From Zoroaster sp. YZ-2022 (taxonomy: Eukaryota; Echinodermata; Asteroidea; Forcipulatida; Zoroasteridae): a stretch of 64,000 nt of DNA. The stretch's first letter is position 1. Every line of letters begins with the position of its first letter. Location: assembly GCA_029582265.1 (NCBI GenBank), contig CM055822.1:41934036-41998035 (forward strand), written 5' to 3'. Made by a program: the position numbers and the translations under genes. The notes beneath the pieces were generated by a model. That model was given only the letters and a program-made list of their open reading frames with translations. It ran no database searches and was not told where the DNA came from. This document shows, in pieces, positions 41,900 to 56,214 of this stretch.

Positions 41900-44800
41900 G
41901 ATGATGAAGCACTGGGCAACGACGGCAAAATGTTGTGAAACAGTTTACATTGAATATCGCCCTCCTTCTTTTCGAGGAGGGCAGTTCATGTTTTCCCCTT
42001 CCAGTTTATTTTTGGTGGGATGGTCCAGGAAGCCGACGTCGTGCCAGTGCGTTCGTGTGTAATTTGGGAGCTCGTTGATATGTTTGTTGATTTGTTCATA
42101 TAGCTTTTGGATGGTGCGAGACCTGTTGATGTTGGATGACAAACTGATTCTGAGGGGCAGATCTGGTTTTAAGTTGAAACTTGCGGGAGGAGAAGACTGA
42201 CGAGACCGTGAAGATTAAAGACATTTGGGAAGAGACGGAGGACAAAGGAACGAAGACGAAGGAGTTGACGTTGGAGAAGACGAGATGAGAGTGGCGTGGT
42301 CCGCACGTAGATTGATGGACGTCGCTGGCGTCGGACCAACGCCCACTGGATGGATGGTGGAGGAGATGACGAACTTGTTTGATTCTGCATGCCAGGAGGC
42401 GAGATCAGTATCTGGATCACCGTCAGCTGCAAGAGAAGCTAGGATAGAACTGTTAATGGGGGAGATTTAGGACGTGACTTGTGTTGTCGTATGCTATTAT
42501 AATTTGAGCCCTGAGGGCCGTCCAAGCACGCAACACTGCCGTTGTAGAAACTGGAAGGGTTACAAGTGATTCAATGTTGTTTTTAGAAAAATAATTGAAA
42601 ATCGAATTTAAGTTTTGATAATTCTGGGAGAAAATGAGCGAAGAGGGAAAAAGAGGGGTGTGAAAGCGATTTTTAAAAAAAGCTTGTATGGTGATTAAAT
42701 CTGTATGTGAGGGTGCGTTTGAGCAGGTTAAACCAAGTCCCCCCCTTGTTTGGGGTTTTTGAAGCATAAGTCGTTTTTTTTTTAGCAGGTGTTTTGATTG
42801 GGCCAGACAAAGTCGAATAGCATTCTTGAGTTCGTCTCAGGATGTAGGCAGGGGAGAAAGGACAGCGAGGGTGTGAAAGTTTTGAAGCAGCAAGTTGATT
42901 AAGGCAAATAAGGACTCTTGCCTTGAAAGAGAGGGACAGGGATAGTTTTTCCGAAGTCATCGTTTTTTGAGTTTTTCTTTACATTTTGTCCAATTGGTTG
43001 TTCATAACCAGAGTTGTTTCCCAGGATAAATTCCTGCCAAGGGAACTTCTAGCCCCTCGCTGTTCCAATTTAAGAAACTGGTGGGGCCTATCGACCCGTC
43101 CGACCCAACAGATCCGGCCCATAGCCCCCCGGGATTTTTTACATTTAAACAAGCAGCAGAGGCACGGCCAGAAGAGGTCGTAAGTCTCCCTGACCGCAGT
43201 GAAACTCGCATCGGAGGTGACAAACACAGACACGTCGTCTGCGTATGCCGAAACCGAGCAGTATTTCTCCGCATCAGTGGTAAAGTTTGAAGCCACTCTT
43301 GTTGATGTTAGAACGAAAATTTGTTCAAGAGTGGCTCTATAGTAATCGAGGCAGCAGTCCCGTGAGCGGGGCACCCCTTGGACGTATGCCCTTCTCAAAG
43401 GAGAAGGGCGACGCTGGTGGAGCCGTAATCTTTGATCAGGCTCTCGGAAACCCACGTACAGGAGCTGTAAATGACGGAGAAATAACTCTCCAGCAAAGCC
43501 CATGGCCCCTCATTGTGTTGGAAAATATAGCAGTGGTGAACGTTGTCGCTGGGCTTTTTTTGGTCGAGGTTGACCGTCGCTAACGGGTGTCGTTGAGATC
43601 CGAGTACAAAATAACTCTCGACTCAGATTGATGCTATCAAAATCGACCGCCCCGCATAGGTTTGATCTTCGTTAACGACGCTGTGAATGCACTGTTTGAG
43701 CCTGCTGGCGAGCAACCTGGCATAAATTTTATAGTCTGTGTTAAGAAGGGAGACCGGCGCCAATTTGGTATCAATTCGAGAGGTCTCTTCCTCGGAATTA
43801 AAGTAATAACAGCATCACGAGAGAAAGAACGTGAAGTGAGCCGGAAGTAGTGAAAGTGTTGAGACAGAAAGAAAGTCATTTTTAAGAATTGGCCAAAAGC
43901 ACTGGAAAAAATTCAGAACTAAGGCCATCGAGACCGGTGATATATTTTTTTCTAAGTTGTTCGACAGCACAAGTCGTTTCCCAAGAGACATGAGGGCAGT
44001 CAAGGTCCTCCATCTTGAGGCTCAAGCCTGACGAGTCCCTCGAAGATTTCATCAAAGGCGCTTCCGGTCAGTCGTAATTGACTACAGAGATTTTGTAAAA
44101 GGTGTGTATGTGGGTTTTATTTTTGCTAGTTTTCGGTGACATTGCCAGAGGGGCCGTATTTTACCGATAGATTTGATATTGAGGCTGTTTTTTTCAAGGT
44201 TAAAGAAGTAGTAGGATGTGGAAGAGTCGGTTTCTATTTAGTGTATAAAGCGCGATCTGACGAGAGTGCCTTTGAGCTTTATTTTTAAGATGTTCGTTTA
44301 ATATAATCCTTTGTTCCCGGAGGACCTCTTGGCTTTGAGACGTGATCTGGCGCAGTTTGTAAATTTTCAATTTTTTGTCTAGTTCAGAAATAATCCTCGT
44401 CTTTTCTTTGCAACCCTTGACTATATTTTTAGGAGAAGAGATTTTAATGTGGGACTTGGGCCGTGAAGTCCCACCACAAGGAAGGGTTTGGGAAAATATT
44501 TTTTTTTCTATGTTGCCAATTGGCCCAAAAGTTACAGATGATTTCGTTATAAGCATTGTCGGAAAGAAGGAGTTGTTATCATCTATACGCTACCTCTGGG
44601 TGCAGCAGAGGCAGCTTTAATTTGAAGAGAGATAGCAAATGGTCAGAAAGTGAGGCAAGGTATGATTTTGGAAGAAAGCGACAGAGGATAAATAGTTTGT
44701 GGGCCAGTAAAATGACTCAGTTCCGGGCCCTGGCGAGTTGCTGGAGCGAGACGAGGATTATTTCTGAACCATGTAAATGTTTGAATATTCACTGGATTGA

Positions 44801-45390
44801 GACTGCGCCAGATAGTCACGCAACGATAGTGCACTCACCGCGTCGCCGAGGGCACATATAAACTTTTGAAGGTCGATGCTCGACTGGTACACAGACGGTC
44901 GACGACAGGGTCCTCCGTGCAGTTGGAAGTCACCCGATGACGATGATGCTGTCGTCAGCAAGTTGAGCACAACACGCTCGCGGAAGGACTGGATGCCGGA
45001 ATCTAAAGGAGTTTGCTCGTTTTGAGGAACGTTAAAAGTTGTAAAGATAGAAAAAGGTGTTATTAGTCTTGGATTTTTTAAAAAGAACGCCCATTTGAAA
45101 TACCCAGAAGTTACAATAACTGTGTTTGTGTTTTTTTAAATCAGGGTTGTTACTCCCGACCCACGGTGTGGGCTTAAATACACAGGGGAGCAAATGGCTA
45201 CAGTTTCCAAGAGGGACTATGAAGTTAGGGAATGTGTTTTTCCTGAAGGAAGATTATTTTGTAGATAATTACAAAGATTTTCAAATATATATTTTAATGG
45301 AGGCCTTTTTAAAGTGGCCAAATACACCTCCTGTGTTGAGGCTGAGCAACGACAGCGTCATCGCAAGGAATAATGAAAAATACATTGTAT
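41900..45390 (-). pseudogene. Tx1-like ORF2: endonuclease and reverse transcriptase, broken
   Basis: It starts near 45370 with MTLSLLSLNTGGV, typical of the endonuclease start. Further fragments: FNVPQNEQTPLDSG (about 45030), SSSSGDFQLHGGP (about 44945-44905, the GDF/N endonuclease motif), a helical linker (44556-44200), the RT fingers with ITLIPRKRPLELIPNWR (about 43830-43780), catalytic SAYADDVSVFVTSD (about 43250-43205), and the thumb/post-RT region LSLSFKARVLICLNQLAASK (42940-42880). Frameshifts occur every 200-400 bases and no piece exceeds 175 codons. It retains the YADD residues but cannot encode a protein. Confidence 0.78.
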
Positions 45391-45479
45391 AAATGGTTAT
45401 TTTATTTCAGTTTCCTTTACGAGTTTCACCACGTTGCTGCAAGGCTTTGGAAATGTCCGGTGGGTTTACAAGGGGTTTT

Positions 45480-46733
45480 AGTTAGTGAGTTAGCCCCGGC
45501 AGATTGCTCTGTAAAATCATGAGCAATCAGCCAGGGTTTCTTTTTGCCCTGAGCAGAAGACACAGGAACCGTAAAAGTTGGCTGTGAGAGAAAGCGGGCC
45601 CTTTACTGTGAGAATACTCTCAGAGAACGGCTCGTCGCCGTCCGCCTGAGAGTCTTCCCACGTCGTTGAGTCTGTGTCGGGGGGTAGTTGGAGGTGGAAA
45701 AAAGGATGTAGTGTGTGGAGGGGTCTGATTGGGTTTTTGAAAGCAGGTGTTGGCTGGGAGGAGTGAAAGGTGTCATTTGAGGTGGATGGTTTGTGGAGTT
45801 CGGATTGGAGTGGGGAAGGTTTGTGCCGCATGGCGGGTGGGTTATGGTGGGGGTTTTTGGGGAGTGGTAGGGTGCATGGGTTATGGCAGCGGGTGGTGGG
45901 GAGGATTTAGGGGAGATGGGGTGACGGGTATGTGTGGTGTTTGAGGAGGGAGAGACAGAAGGGTCAATGTGCATGGGTGAGGCAATGTGCGTTTTTCTCT
46001 CATTTTTTTTAGGGGAGAGGGTGCTTGAGGGGAATTAGAGGGGTGTTTGGCGCGCAGCAGGAGTTGAGGGGTGATTTTGCGCTTAGAACCACAACGTCCA
46101 GAAAAGGCGGGGTACAGGGGGTGGAGTTCCCAGACGTTGAGGGAGTGTTGAAGGGTGAAGGGAGAGGAAAGAGGTGAGGGGATGTGGGTGTGGAGAGGGA
46201 ATGTGGGAGGAAGAAGGGATGGGTGAGGTGGGGGAAATGAGCTGGTAGAGGGTTGGAGGGTGAGAGGGGTGGAGAGGGAAAGGGGTGGGTAGATTTGCTG
46301 GTGGGTTTGTCGGCGGGTTTGTTAGTGGGCATCGTGAGTTTGTGTATTTTTGCAGGGTGTTTGGGATCAGATTTCTTATGTGCAAAGACGGGGTGGGTTG
46401 AGGGGATTGACGTTTTTTTAGTCTGTGGTTAAGGTCCTACCCTTCTTCACAAAAGCGAGAAATATGCCCAGACCCTGCCAAGAAGCAGTTGAAACATTTC
46501 ACGGTAGATTCCGTTGATATGTAAACATGGTGATTTCTCCCCGAGTGCTGGAATGTTATGGCACTATGGCGGTGTGGACGTTCTGGGGCATGGGGCACAT
46601 GAACCTGTCTTCTGAAGGACAAAATGTGGGAGTTTTCTTGGCAACCCAGGGTAGAGGCTTTACCTGTGAGACGACTTTTGCAGAATGACGAAAGTTGATT
46701 TACCAGAACATGATCGGGGATTTCCGCACACAT
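45480..46733 (-). pseudogene. Tx1-like ORF1 (Gag-like) with CCHC knuckle and Pro-rich tail
   Basis: 46733-46437 has an RNA-binding-type region and a zinc knuckle CFNCFLAGSGHISRFCEEG in which Cys, Cys, His and Cys are all present. The following 46385-45517 is extremely Pro/Ser/Thr-rich in all minus-strand frames (for example HPFPSPPLSPSNPLPAHFPH), probably the ORF1 C-terminal disordered tail after frameshifts. This is the nucleic-acid chaperone of the LINE RNP in intact elements. Confidence 0.6.
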
Positions 46734-47228
46734 TACTGAGTGTGAGACGTATTGTCAGGCTGGACCAGGTGTACAGCTCGAGGTAGGTGCCCTTTTAAGA
46801 AAACCACTTTCACAGCAATCGAGGGCAGCCTGCCCTCGAGCCGAAATAGACCGCAACCCGGCCATGGGAGATTCGTGACGCCGAGTATATACTTGCCGAA
46901 GCCAGTGTATCCGTCATGGCGTCGATATATGCGTTGACGGGAGACACCGGCATCGGCATTGAAAAGTCACCCCATTGTTCCTATCGACGCAGTTTCCGTT
47001 CCAAAACCGGGTGGGATCAGGTGGCACTTGTGCCGGGTGCAGTCGTCCCCGACCCCAGCCTTTTGTGATGGTTGCGCTTGGCCGGCCATAGTGGGCCAAA
47101 CCAAAGCCCCAAATATATACAAAATACAAATAAACATGAATTAAATTAAGGGAAAAGCACGATAAAACCTGGACAAAAGGAGGGGACCCAGAGTCACCTA
47201 CAGTGATAATAAACAATATGATATAAAG

Positions 47229-47469
47229 AAAGAAGAAGAAGAAGAAGAAGAAGAAGAAGAAGAAGAAGAAGAAGAAGAAGAAGAAGAACAGAAGAAGAAG
47301 AAGAAGAAGAAGAAGAAGAAGAAGAAGAAGAAGGAAGAAGAAGAAGAAGAAGAAGAAGAAGAAGAAGAAGAAGAAGAAGAAGAAGAAGAAGAAGAAGAAG
47401 AAGAAGAAGAAGAAGGGGAAGAAGCGTTAAAAGAAGAAGAAGAAGAAGAAGAAGAAGAAGAAGAAGAAG
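47229..47469. repeat. (GAA)n microsatellite, about 240 bp
   Basis: GAA/AAG array with a few interruptions (ACAG at about 47288, GGAAG at about 47333, GGGGAAG at about 47415). It borders the LINE 5' region. Confidence 0.95.
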
Positions 47470-47499
47470 GGTATATAAAACAATAGGTGCCCGGCAATA

Positions 47500-50400
47500 T
47501 ACCCGAACACCTAATTACACATTAAATGGCGCCCTTTCTTTTCCAGCGGGCGATTTGGCAAGTACTCAGAGGCTGTCTACTTGAAACTTCTCAACAGTCA
47601 CACATTTCGATTATTGACTAGGTTGGTGACTTCAATCGGCGACTGGCATTATGGCGGATTTCCAAACACGTTGTGCCAAAAATCACTAAACTGTCCATAA
47701 GGTTCAAAAACGTCCAAAATAAGAGTCTGTTATGGACGAATTCACCATGAAACTTCACGGTCAGATGGGAAATATTTAGCTGTCTGGATGTCGGCAACAC
47801 ATATCTCATCACAGCTGCGTATGATTTCAAGGAAGAGGGGTGTCCCAGTTTTAATCTTCTAGCAAATTCTAAAACTTATGTGCACAATTAATCTTCTCAG
47901 AAAACTATTTTATATTACGTCAATAATTGAAAGAATGCCCGAAACTTCTCTACGCAAAGTTTAAAAGTTTTCTCGCTTTCATAATAACATTTATGAGTTA
48001 TAGTTTCAATTTACAAGTGTTCTTATTTTCCTTTGCAGATTCTGGATAATGGCAACTAGTTTTCAAAAGGGATGGCAGGAAAGGGATTCTAACTCCACGA
48101 TATGTGGACAATGGTGACCCGGAACGAAAGATCTGGAGGTTGAAGGGAATTTTCGAAACAAAAAGTGTACTTGAGGCTTGAGCAGCGGGCAGCTGAACAT
48201 TCAACGAGTAAGTCAACCATGTTTTTTAGCTGGTCATTATTTTTTAGTCACCGTTAAATGTTCAGTCTCGTCGACGACATCTTTACCTTCAGCGATTTAC
48301 AATTACAGTGATTTTAAAAAGGACTTTCGTGTACTGTTCAAGATTTGATTCCGACGCTTTTTGCCCCCAAATCAAGTGTTTTTTGTTTGTACATATTAAT
48401 TAATTACTAGTCAGAGTGGCTTTAATAAATATTGTTGTCACAGAAATTAAGTTTGCATGAAGGTACACACTCTGGTTTACGGTATAAAATTGTTTTTGCA
48501 TAACTTGAGGGGAACATGGTACAAAACTCGTTTGAATAAGGACTTTCGCGAGTACTAATAATATAGGATTCAAAGAAATGTTTCCAACTCGGTTTTTCCC
48601 AAATTAATTGGACTGGCATGTATTAATGGCAAACATTATTAGTCACGGAAAAGTAAGCATGCTCCATGTATACTCTAATCGGTATACAAATATTAAAATA
48701 TTTTGGGAAAGCGAAAAAGAGTACAATTAACTCGTTTGAATAAGGGGCAAAAATGTTTGCTCGCGGAAATGACTCATGGTTACGGTGACAATCATCACAT
48801 GACAACTGAGATCCTGGATGCGATGTTTTTTCTGGCAGTCTCAGAATCGCTGCCGTACGCTCACATAATTATTTGCTTGCATTTTTTCTCATAGTGACCC
48901 TAAATCGGCATTTTTGGGAAACCAAGGGTTTTTTGCAGTTCTGGGGTTCTTGAGTTAGTCTAATTAATCTGTAAAGGTTTTTAAACCATAATTTCCCTGC
49001 CTGGTTTTAGAAGTTACAGAGATCCGCTATGCGGCGAATAAGCAAAACAGTCAACATACGTTGTTTTTTTCTGTATAGTGACGAAATCCGTTTAACCGGT
49101 TAGTAAACCACTGTATATTTGTACGCATACAATATTACAGGGCGCGGATTTGGATCATTTATACCATCTATGACCACGGACAGACTGAGCAGCGTAATCT
49201 GTAAAAACATCAAGTTTTTAGCTAGCTTTTCTAGCTAGTTGCGTACCGGGGGTATTCATTTGTCGATACTTATTGGTGATAGTTGCCTTTATAGAGTATG
49301 CAGCAATAGCAATAACAAACATGTAGCAAACACATGGTGGTGAATATAAGCGCCGGCGGCACTTTTTAGCCCTTTTTTACATAGTGATTAGAATAAGTAT
49401 AGGTTTGGTACGCTATGCGTGTGCGCAGAAGTGACGAATAGGCGACCTTCATTTTTTTCATAGTGACTAGAATAATGTTCAAGCCTATCGTTACACATAC
49501 AGAAAATCAACATATTTAAACAAAGTAAACACAGTAAATTACCAACCAGGTACTTATTAACACTCTTGATGATAAAAACGAAATGTGTTTTATGAAAAGC
49601 AAAAAACCAACAGCGAAAATCTGTCCGACTTAAAGCATGATTTACTCGTGTAACGCATCTTTTTCCCCGATTCGTCGTACTAAGTTTTATGAAAAATGCG
49701 ACGAATTTATATGCATTTTGTATTCTGAAAAATAATTTATTTTGGACTTATTTTGAAATTATAAGATAATGGCACCCTTTAGTGCAGAAATCATATTTAT
49801 CCTGGCTTTATGAAATACTCATGTTCCATCCACGTACCAAAGCGAAATGCACAACATACGAGGTCAGTTTATTCTCAATAGTGTTGCATTAATTCGCAAT
49901 AGTAGGCTATTGTTAATTTGCGTATGATTTGAGCCTTGGGTGGCTCTAGTCTGCACAATGTCTCCCTTCTATGTACCACTGTTACTTCAGCACACGTTCT
50001 TGTTATTAAAATGTATATAAGGGCATTTACCCTCACACTCCAAAACCACAAGTACCTCTTTATCCAAAATATCTAAGATTGGTACCTCTACTAATCTTTC
50101 ATCAAACCAACAGCCGTATATTATATTATAATTCAAGGTAATTTTATAATCAGGTAATTAAGAATATTGGTACCTTCCCATTACAAACAGCAATAACGGA
50201 GAAATAAGGATTTATTAAACACAGAAATATACATATTTAACCTATGTTCAGGGTGAAGCTTTCTCTGTAAGGATCACACTGGGGTCAAAGTTGAGTTGAT
50301 ATTCAATGGAAGCGAGTCAGACATCTTAAGTTGGTTCGATAAGGAGCGCCTTATGTCATCTCCTGGAATGACCTTAATCGACGACTACAAATTACTTCTC

Positions 50401-53090
50401 TGTTGTTGGTGATGTTGATCGAGTGTAAGTAAAGACCATTTTATACACGATTTTTCACTCAACGTGCTGAGTTCTCACGGAAATATCCGACATTGTTGGT
50501 AGATCAATGTTGGTTATCAGATTTCTGAACGTGGGAGGGGGGGTTCTCTATATTTTGTATACGTCATGGCAACAAAACAATGGGAGACAAGAATGAGGTA
50601 TGGGCATGATAAACAGTGGGGCATAACTATGCTTTTACATCGGCATACCAAAAAAAAAAAAAGAAAAGGTTTGGACCAATTGCCCTTCCCCAATAAATCA
50701 TTTTAATAGAGCTTTAGAACTTGAACTAACATTTCAACTTTTTCTTCTTTTCTTAAAAACATTCAGCACGACGGTTCTTTCGTCAATAAAGTATATATCC
50801 GCTGTTCTGAGGACGCTGGGTGGCTGATTGTAGTTGATGCATCATCATTTTGCCCTTGGGAAAAGAGCAGTCCTATATACCCCTGTCATACTATACAGCA
50901 CAACCACAGGCGCAGTCATCTGGAACGATGCTGTAAATGGTAAAGAACAAATATTAAACATTTATCGCTCGTGTTTACCGCTATTTTACCGGAAATTATC
51001 TGAAAATGTTGGTTTGATTGAAACATCGATAATTTCATATTATCGATGAAGAATTTATGACAGGACGAGTGTAATGTATGAGGGGCCATTTGTGTTCCCA
51101 GTGGGCCGGCTTAGGCTTTTCACAAATCGAGACAAAGGAGTTCGGACAAAATAATTTGTAAAATATTTACCTTGGGTTGGAATAATAAAACGTATGTTGT
51201 TTAGTTTCTTTACAATATTTACTAATATGGTGAAAGTTATTGATATAATATTGATATTTGTTTTACAGTCCCTCTTAAATATTAAAACCCTTTTAAAGGG
51301 TCTATGAAATAAAAACAAATTATTCATATGTCACCGCAACGGTCTGTCGGATAAATAAACCTATAATCCCGGCTGGCTCTCGCTTCCCCCGCCCACTGTC
51401 AATGTTGGTTCTCATTGCGCGGTCTGCGCTCCAGCGGAGATAACAACATGGATGGGGGATATGGCGTGACAGGAGGGTATATTTATGCCACGTGTCCCAA
51501 CTATTTTGGCCGGGATTGTAGCTTCAATATAGTTTCATAAGGTGAAACGAACTCATGGTTTGATTTTCCTACTCATAAACTGTCCAGATATCGAGCGGTG
51601 CACCACAAAATCACCTCAGAATAAATGGCGCCATAATGTGCAAAGTATTTCTCATTTTAGTTCAAATGAGAAATACGGCCAAGATAACCAGGATATTTGT
51701 CATCATAAAACAGTAGAAAGTCAAAATAAAGGAACCGAGTCTTGTCAATGGGATTGATATTTCAAAACTAAACAAATGTTGAAGTTTTATTTATTTTGTG
51801 TATATATTTAAATTTTCATTTGAACATTGATAATTTGCTGTTTCAACAGGAAGGTATCTCAGTTCCACCTTCAGCTCCTTATTCGGGCGAATAAGCATAA
51901 ATTATTATTTTTTTAAAAGTACATCAAAACTGGATCCCTTTCATTATGATTATGATTTTCGTGAAATATAAATGTATAATTTTTTTGTCTATTTCCATTT
52001 CAATTTGTTTGCAGCTGGAACGATAGGCAAGGCAGATTACTTGACCATCCACGTTGATACTGAGTGAGGTAGGCCTAATGACCATAAACTGATCTAGAAT
52101 TTGTGTATGGCTAGTAATTACACAGATTAGAGAACTAAGCCTTTTTTCATCCCCTCCACAATTTGTCCAATGTTAATTCAATATTCACAATGAGACTTAT
52201 AAAATCATGTTGACAGCATTAAGTTAATTAATTTGATAGAATGATTACAAGAAGCTCATCAGTGGCGTGTCCAGAAGGCGGCATATAATCCCCAATAAAA
52301 GAGAGACAAAGAGGAAATTCACAATATAACAAATATCAGTACAATATTGCTGAATGTAGTGGAGATGAAATAATATCCCACATGATAAGGTCATATTACC
52401 GTTGTTGCTGCATACATGAACCAGTAATTGTCAGTCACTGTATTCATCTTAAACTAGGACACCGATTTCCGCCCTATTGAAAGCCTGCTCAGATTGTGAT
52501 GATATTGTCCTTTAACAGGAAGGTTTAACTGCATTGTTAATGTTAGCAAAACTGCTTCTGTACGAGAACAAGCTTTACTCTCTTTTGAATCAAAATAAAC
52601 ATTAAACAAGCCATCACTGTAAATGTTTCAGCTAGGTATTTTTTAAAAAGTAAACTTAATACTCTCCTTTTATTTATTGTAATTAGTAAAGGTTACATTA
52701 ACAATTAATGTTTGTATCGACAAACTAATGTTATCACGTACTGTTATAAGTTAATTTTTGTTGATGTAATTTGATCACTTTTCAACATATCATTATAGGA
52801 AGGCTTTAACTTATATCCATAATTGACCTTTTCCCTGTTGTTAGAGAGTTTCTGTATCATGATGAAATTAAACAATATAAGTTTTTTATTATCTGGATTT
52901 ACTCACGGTAAAATGAATATTGTAAAACAACTTTTTCTCCAATGCCCTTTTTGTCTCATATTCAGAAATGTCTGTAGTCCACTGCGGGGCAACAAATCAG
53001 TCTCTAACACGTGCAACAACGTTGATATGTTCGGCATTATTATTACACAATTATTGTGACCTATTATTTGTTTCCCTCAGTTGGGTAAAT
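47500..53090. other. Non-coding region, probably host intergenic or intron
   Basis: No ORF with a family motif. Exon-like segments with acceptor and donor signals were noted at 48041-48206 (TTTGCAG to GTAAGT) and 52016-52070 (TTTGCAG to GTAGGC), but the first has stops in all three plus-strand frames and the second is too short to judge. Short microsatellites and poly-A runs only. Confidence 0.5.
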
Positions 53091-53797
53091 GCCCTGTCCC
53101 ACTCTAGGCGATTTTTTTAAAGGTAACCACAGGCGACCAGGCTGTCACTATATGGTCGCCAGGGTGTCGCCTGTATGATCAGGAGTAGTCTCCTCAGTCG
53201 CCCAAAGAGTCGCTAGCCTCTTTCTGGTCGCCGTGGGATTTTCAAAATGTTCAAACATTTTCCGGAGACAGTGGGATTGACGCCAATGAGCGGCAAGCTT
53301 GACTACTGACGTAGGGTGCTGTCGGTACGTTGTCGCCAGGTGACGTAGGTTGTCGCCGGTGCTGGACCTCGGTGAATTCTGCTGAATCGACTCATTACCG
53401 TCAACCTACGTCAACCTGGCAACAGGTACTGGAGTCAAGAGAATTCAAGCGAATTCTCTTCATTTGTCTTCAGTTGTCTTCATTTTGTCGCCAGAACAGG
53501 GTCGGGAAGCTTGTCGTAGCTTGTCGCGGGTGGACGTAGGTTGACTTCGGTTGTCGCCTGTGTGGTCAGTAGGTTGTCGTAGGTGTGGTCGTAGGTGGTC
53601 CGTCCTTAGTCGCGACGATTGGGTCGCCTGCCAGTTGTCGGTAGCTTGCCGTAACTTGACGTCGACCATGTGGTAGGTTGTTGTGGCTACGGTCGTAGGG
53701 AGAGGTCCAGTCGCGGTTTTTCGGCGACCTGCTACGACTATGACGCATGGTCGTACCGGCAGTCGCCTAAAAAGTCGCCCAAGATGGGACAGGCCCT
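53091..53797. mobile_element. Non-autonomous DNA transposon with TIRs, about 707 bp
   Basis: The left end GCCCTGTCCCACTCTAGGCG is mirrored at the right end, which reads GGCCTGTCCCATCTTGGGCG on the minus strand, both followed by a T-rich run. The interior is full of GTCGCC, GTAGGTTGTCG and similar subterminal repeats in both directions. No transposase. The target duplication and superfamily are undetermined. Confidence 0.75.
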
Positions 53798-56214
53798 TTT
53801 ACAACTTTTCTCTGAATTCAGAGACACCATTGGGGATTCTTAATAATAGTAAAATATGACTTTTTAATAATAACTATCTGTGATTTTGATAATAAAACGT
53901 TTGATTTTTTGAAGGTCATAACCTCTCTCATAATAGGAAAAGGTCAAGTGTGCGGTTTAAATGTTATTATGATGTCATTCACGAGTAAATAGTGAAAATG
54001 TTATTCAGATCGTATTGTACTCATTCAAATGTTGAATTAAGTAAAGATCGAGTGCTCTTTCCTAAATTCAAATTAAAATAATTTTCTCTTTTAAATGGAG
54101 AAACCGCATACAAAACATATTATATAGGGAAGATTAATACCATCATCAGCTTTAGCCAATTAGTTTTACATTAATATTCGAATATTTGGTTATTTTTAAT
54201 TACCAATATTGTGTACCTTATACCTAGAGATTTGCTGAACCAAATACGCTTGTCTTGGTAGATTGGTTAAACCCTCATATATTAGTATTACTTATTTATA
54301 ATTTTGTTAAGTTTCAGAAAATTATGATTTTTCATCGATGTTTTCAGCACTCTGGTATGAAAATCGTTCTGGGATTATTAATAAACGTTTTATATAATAT
54401 TTGATGTGAATATTTAACTGGACAACTAGATTCACCTCGGCGAGTTTCTGTAAAATAGTATTGATAATAGTGAGAGAAAGGGGTAAGTCGAAGTGCGCCG
54501 TTAGGACAATAGTACAATATTGTATACACTCTGTAATGACTCGAGATAAACCAAGTAACTGACAGACCTCTCTCCTCCTCCACATATCCCGCTAAGATAT
54601 TTGACAAAGATCTGGAAATGTTAGGTTTGTTACCACGGGCATGCGATCGCCCCACTACTTCCAAGCTATATAAAATGTCATAGGCTCATTATCATATGTT
54701 TTTTTTATGTACAACATTTAAAATAATTCAACGTTCTTTTGGAAATGTGAATTAGTCTTGCATCAATAAACGTCATATGTATTGCATCTGTTCTTTTGAT
54801 TATATTGCATGTCTTAAAATTTAAAGGTTATTCTCATGAATAACTAATGACCTATTATTACATTGCTCAATATGAAGCACTTATATAAAGACTTAAGTTA
54901 ACACCACTGGTGTAAGTTTCTAATTACAATTCAATCATTTTGTTATTCTGAATTATCTATCCAAAACTGTATATCTTTAACTGAATGGAAGTAATTTATA
55001 CCAACTGAATCTATTCTCAAACTTATTTTTCTTCAAGCTTGTTTTTCTATAGTTTAATTATGTTTTATTGAGAAATAAAGTATTTTTGTTTATCAATGGT
55101 TGATCCTCAAAAAGAACAATTTCACAGAGCTGTTGCTATGCAGATAAACAGTTCCTTTTGTTTTGCAGAAATGTTTTACTTATTAGGTCGTAAAAATATA
55201 AATGTAAATGTATACTTTGGTTTTGTCTGTTCTCATGTTGTTTGACACACACATTTCCGCTTATATTGTGTTCGATTCTATTCTTATGCAAAAGCTCAAC
55301 TATAATACATCTAACGTTTTCTTTGTAATTTTTAAACAAAAAAAGTGTGCAATCTATTGTTGTACGTTAGCAGAATAATTTTTTGGGAACTTCTCCATGA
55401 GGGAGGCGTGGTTTATGTTGAAAAGTACGTCACACTTTACTCATCTCACTGGATATAGTTTGTTTGGCATCTATTGTATGCAAGAGTAGAAGTTTAATCA
55501 GAAGGTACGAGATATTAATGTCTAAAAAGTTTGTGACGGAAAATCACTCTAACTGCTAAACTATATGGACACTATATGCAAAAGATCTTGTCACTAGTTT
55601 CATGTAGATTGGATCATTACTAAATTTCAATCTAAATATTTATTATAGGATTTGAAGCTTTGCATTGTGGAAGTAACGTGAATTTGCGGTATCACCGTTC
55701 AAACAATATCTTAGGAGTTCCTTCCTCTAGAGGTCGGGCATTATCCTAGAAGACAAACAGAGGTAAAGTGATGGATACGTCGAATTTCCTCAAAAGCCGA
55801 TCTTCTCGATCTTATTATTACCAACTCTAATATCGCGAAACTATATAGACACTGCTTGCCTGTATAGCGAATTGGCGTTTTGTCTTTGACGGAATGCGCT
55901 TTACAAGAATGATTTATTATGTATTACTTCAATAACTCCTAAGAGAGATTGTTTACATGGTGCTTCCGCAAACCTTACTCCTAAATATCAGATTATTTAT
56001 TAAATTACGTTGTTTGTTTTACCATAAATATTTATGAGAGTATGCAACACCATCACCACAAAGATAACATAATGTTGTTTAAATACTTACCCTGATAAGA
56101 CTTTTGGGAAGTTCCAAAAAGGAAAATAATAATAAGCACGGCTTTCAGTAACGTTAAATTGGTTAAATTTATTATGTTTTATTACTATAGGTTTTCCAGG
56201 TCGATTTTCCGGCA
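53798..56214. other. AT-rich non-coding region
   Basis: No gene, RNA gene or clear repeat recognised. Confidence 0.55.

Larger units (their letters stand above)
41600..47200 (-). mobile_element. Tx1-like (L1-group) LINE, decayed, minus strand
   Basis: Reading leftward it has a GC-rich 5' region, an ORF1 with a CCHC knuckle, an ORF2 with AP-endonuclease and RT, and a post-RT region. The boundaries are approximate; no target duplication was identified. The (GAA)n array at 47229-47469 abuts the 5' side. The RT style (SAYADDVSVFVTSD followed by KCKKSRG and WVGRVDRP) is typical of Tx1-like fish and invertebrate LINEs. Confidence 0.75.

Noticed and set aside
42225..42470. 81-codon plus-strand ORF in the Tx1-like region
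   Set aside because: Antisense of the decayed LINE; no motif.
47198..47497. Ser/Phe-rich minus-strand ORF
   Set aside because: Translation of the (GAA)n microsatellite.
48041..48206. Exon-like segment between TTTGCAG and GTAAGT
   Set aside because: All three plus-strand frames contain stops, so it is not a coding exon as written; chance splice signals are common.
52016..52070. Exon-like segment between TTTGCAG and GTAGGC
   Set aside because: Too short to judge, with no flanking exons identified.
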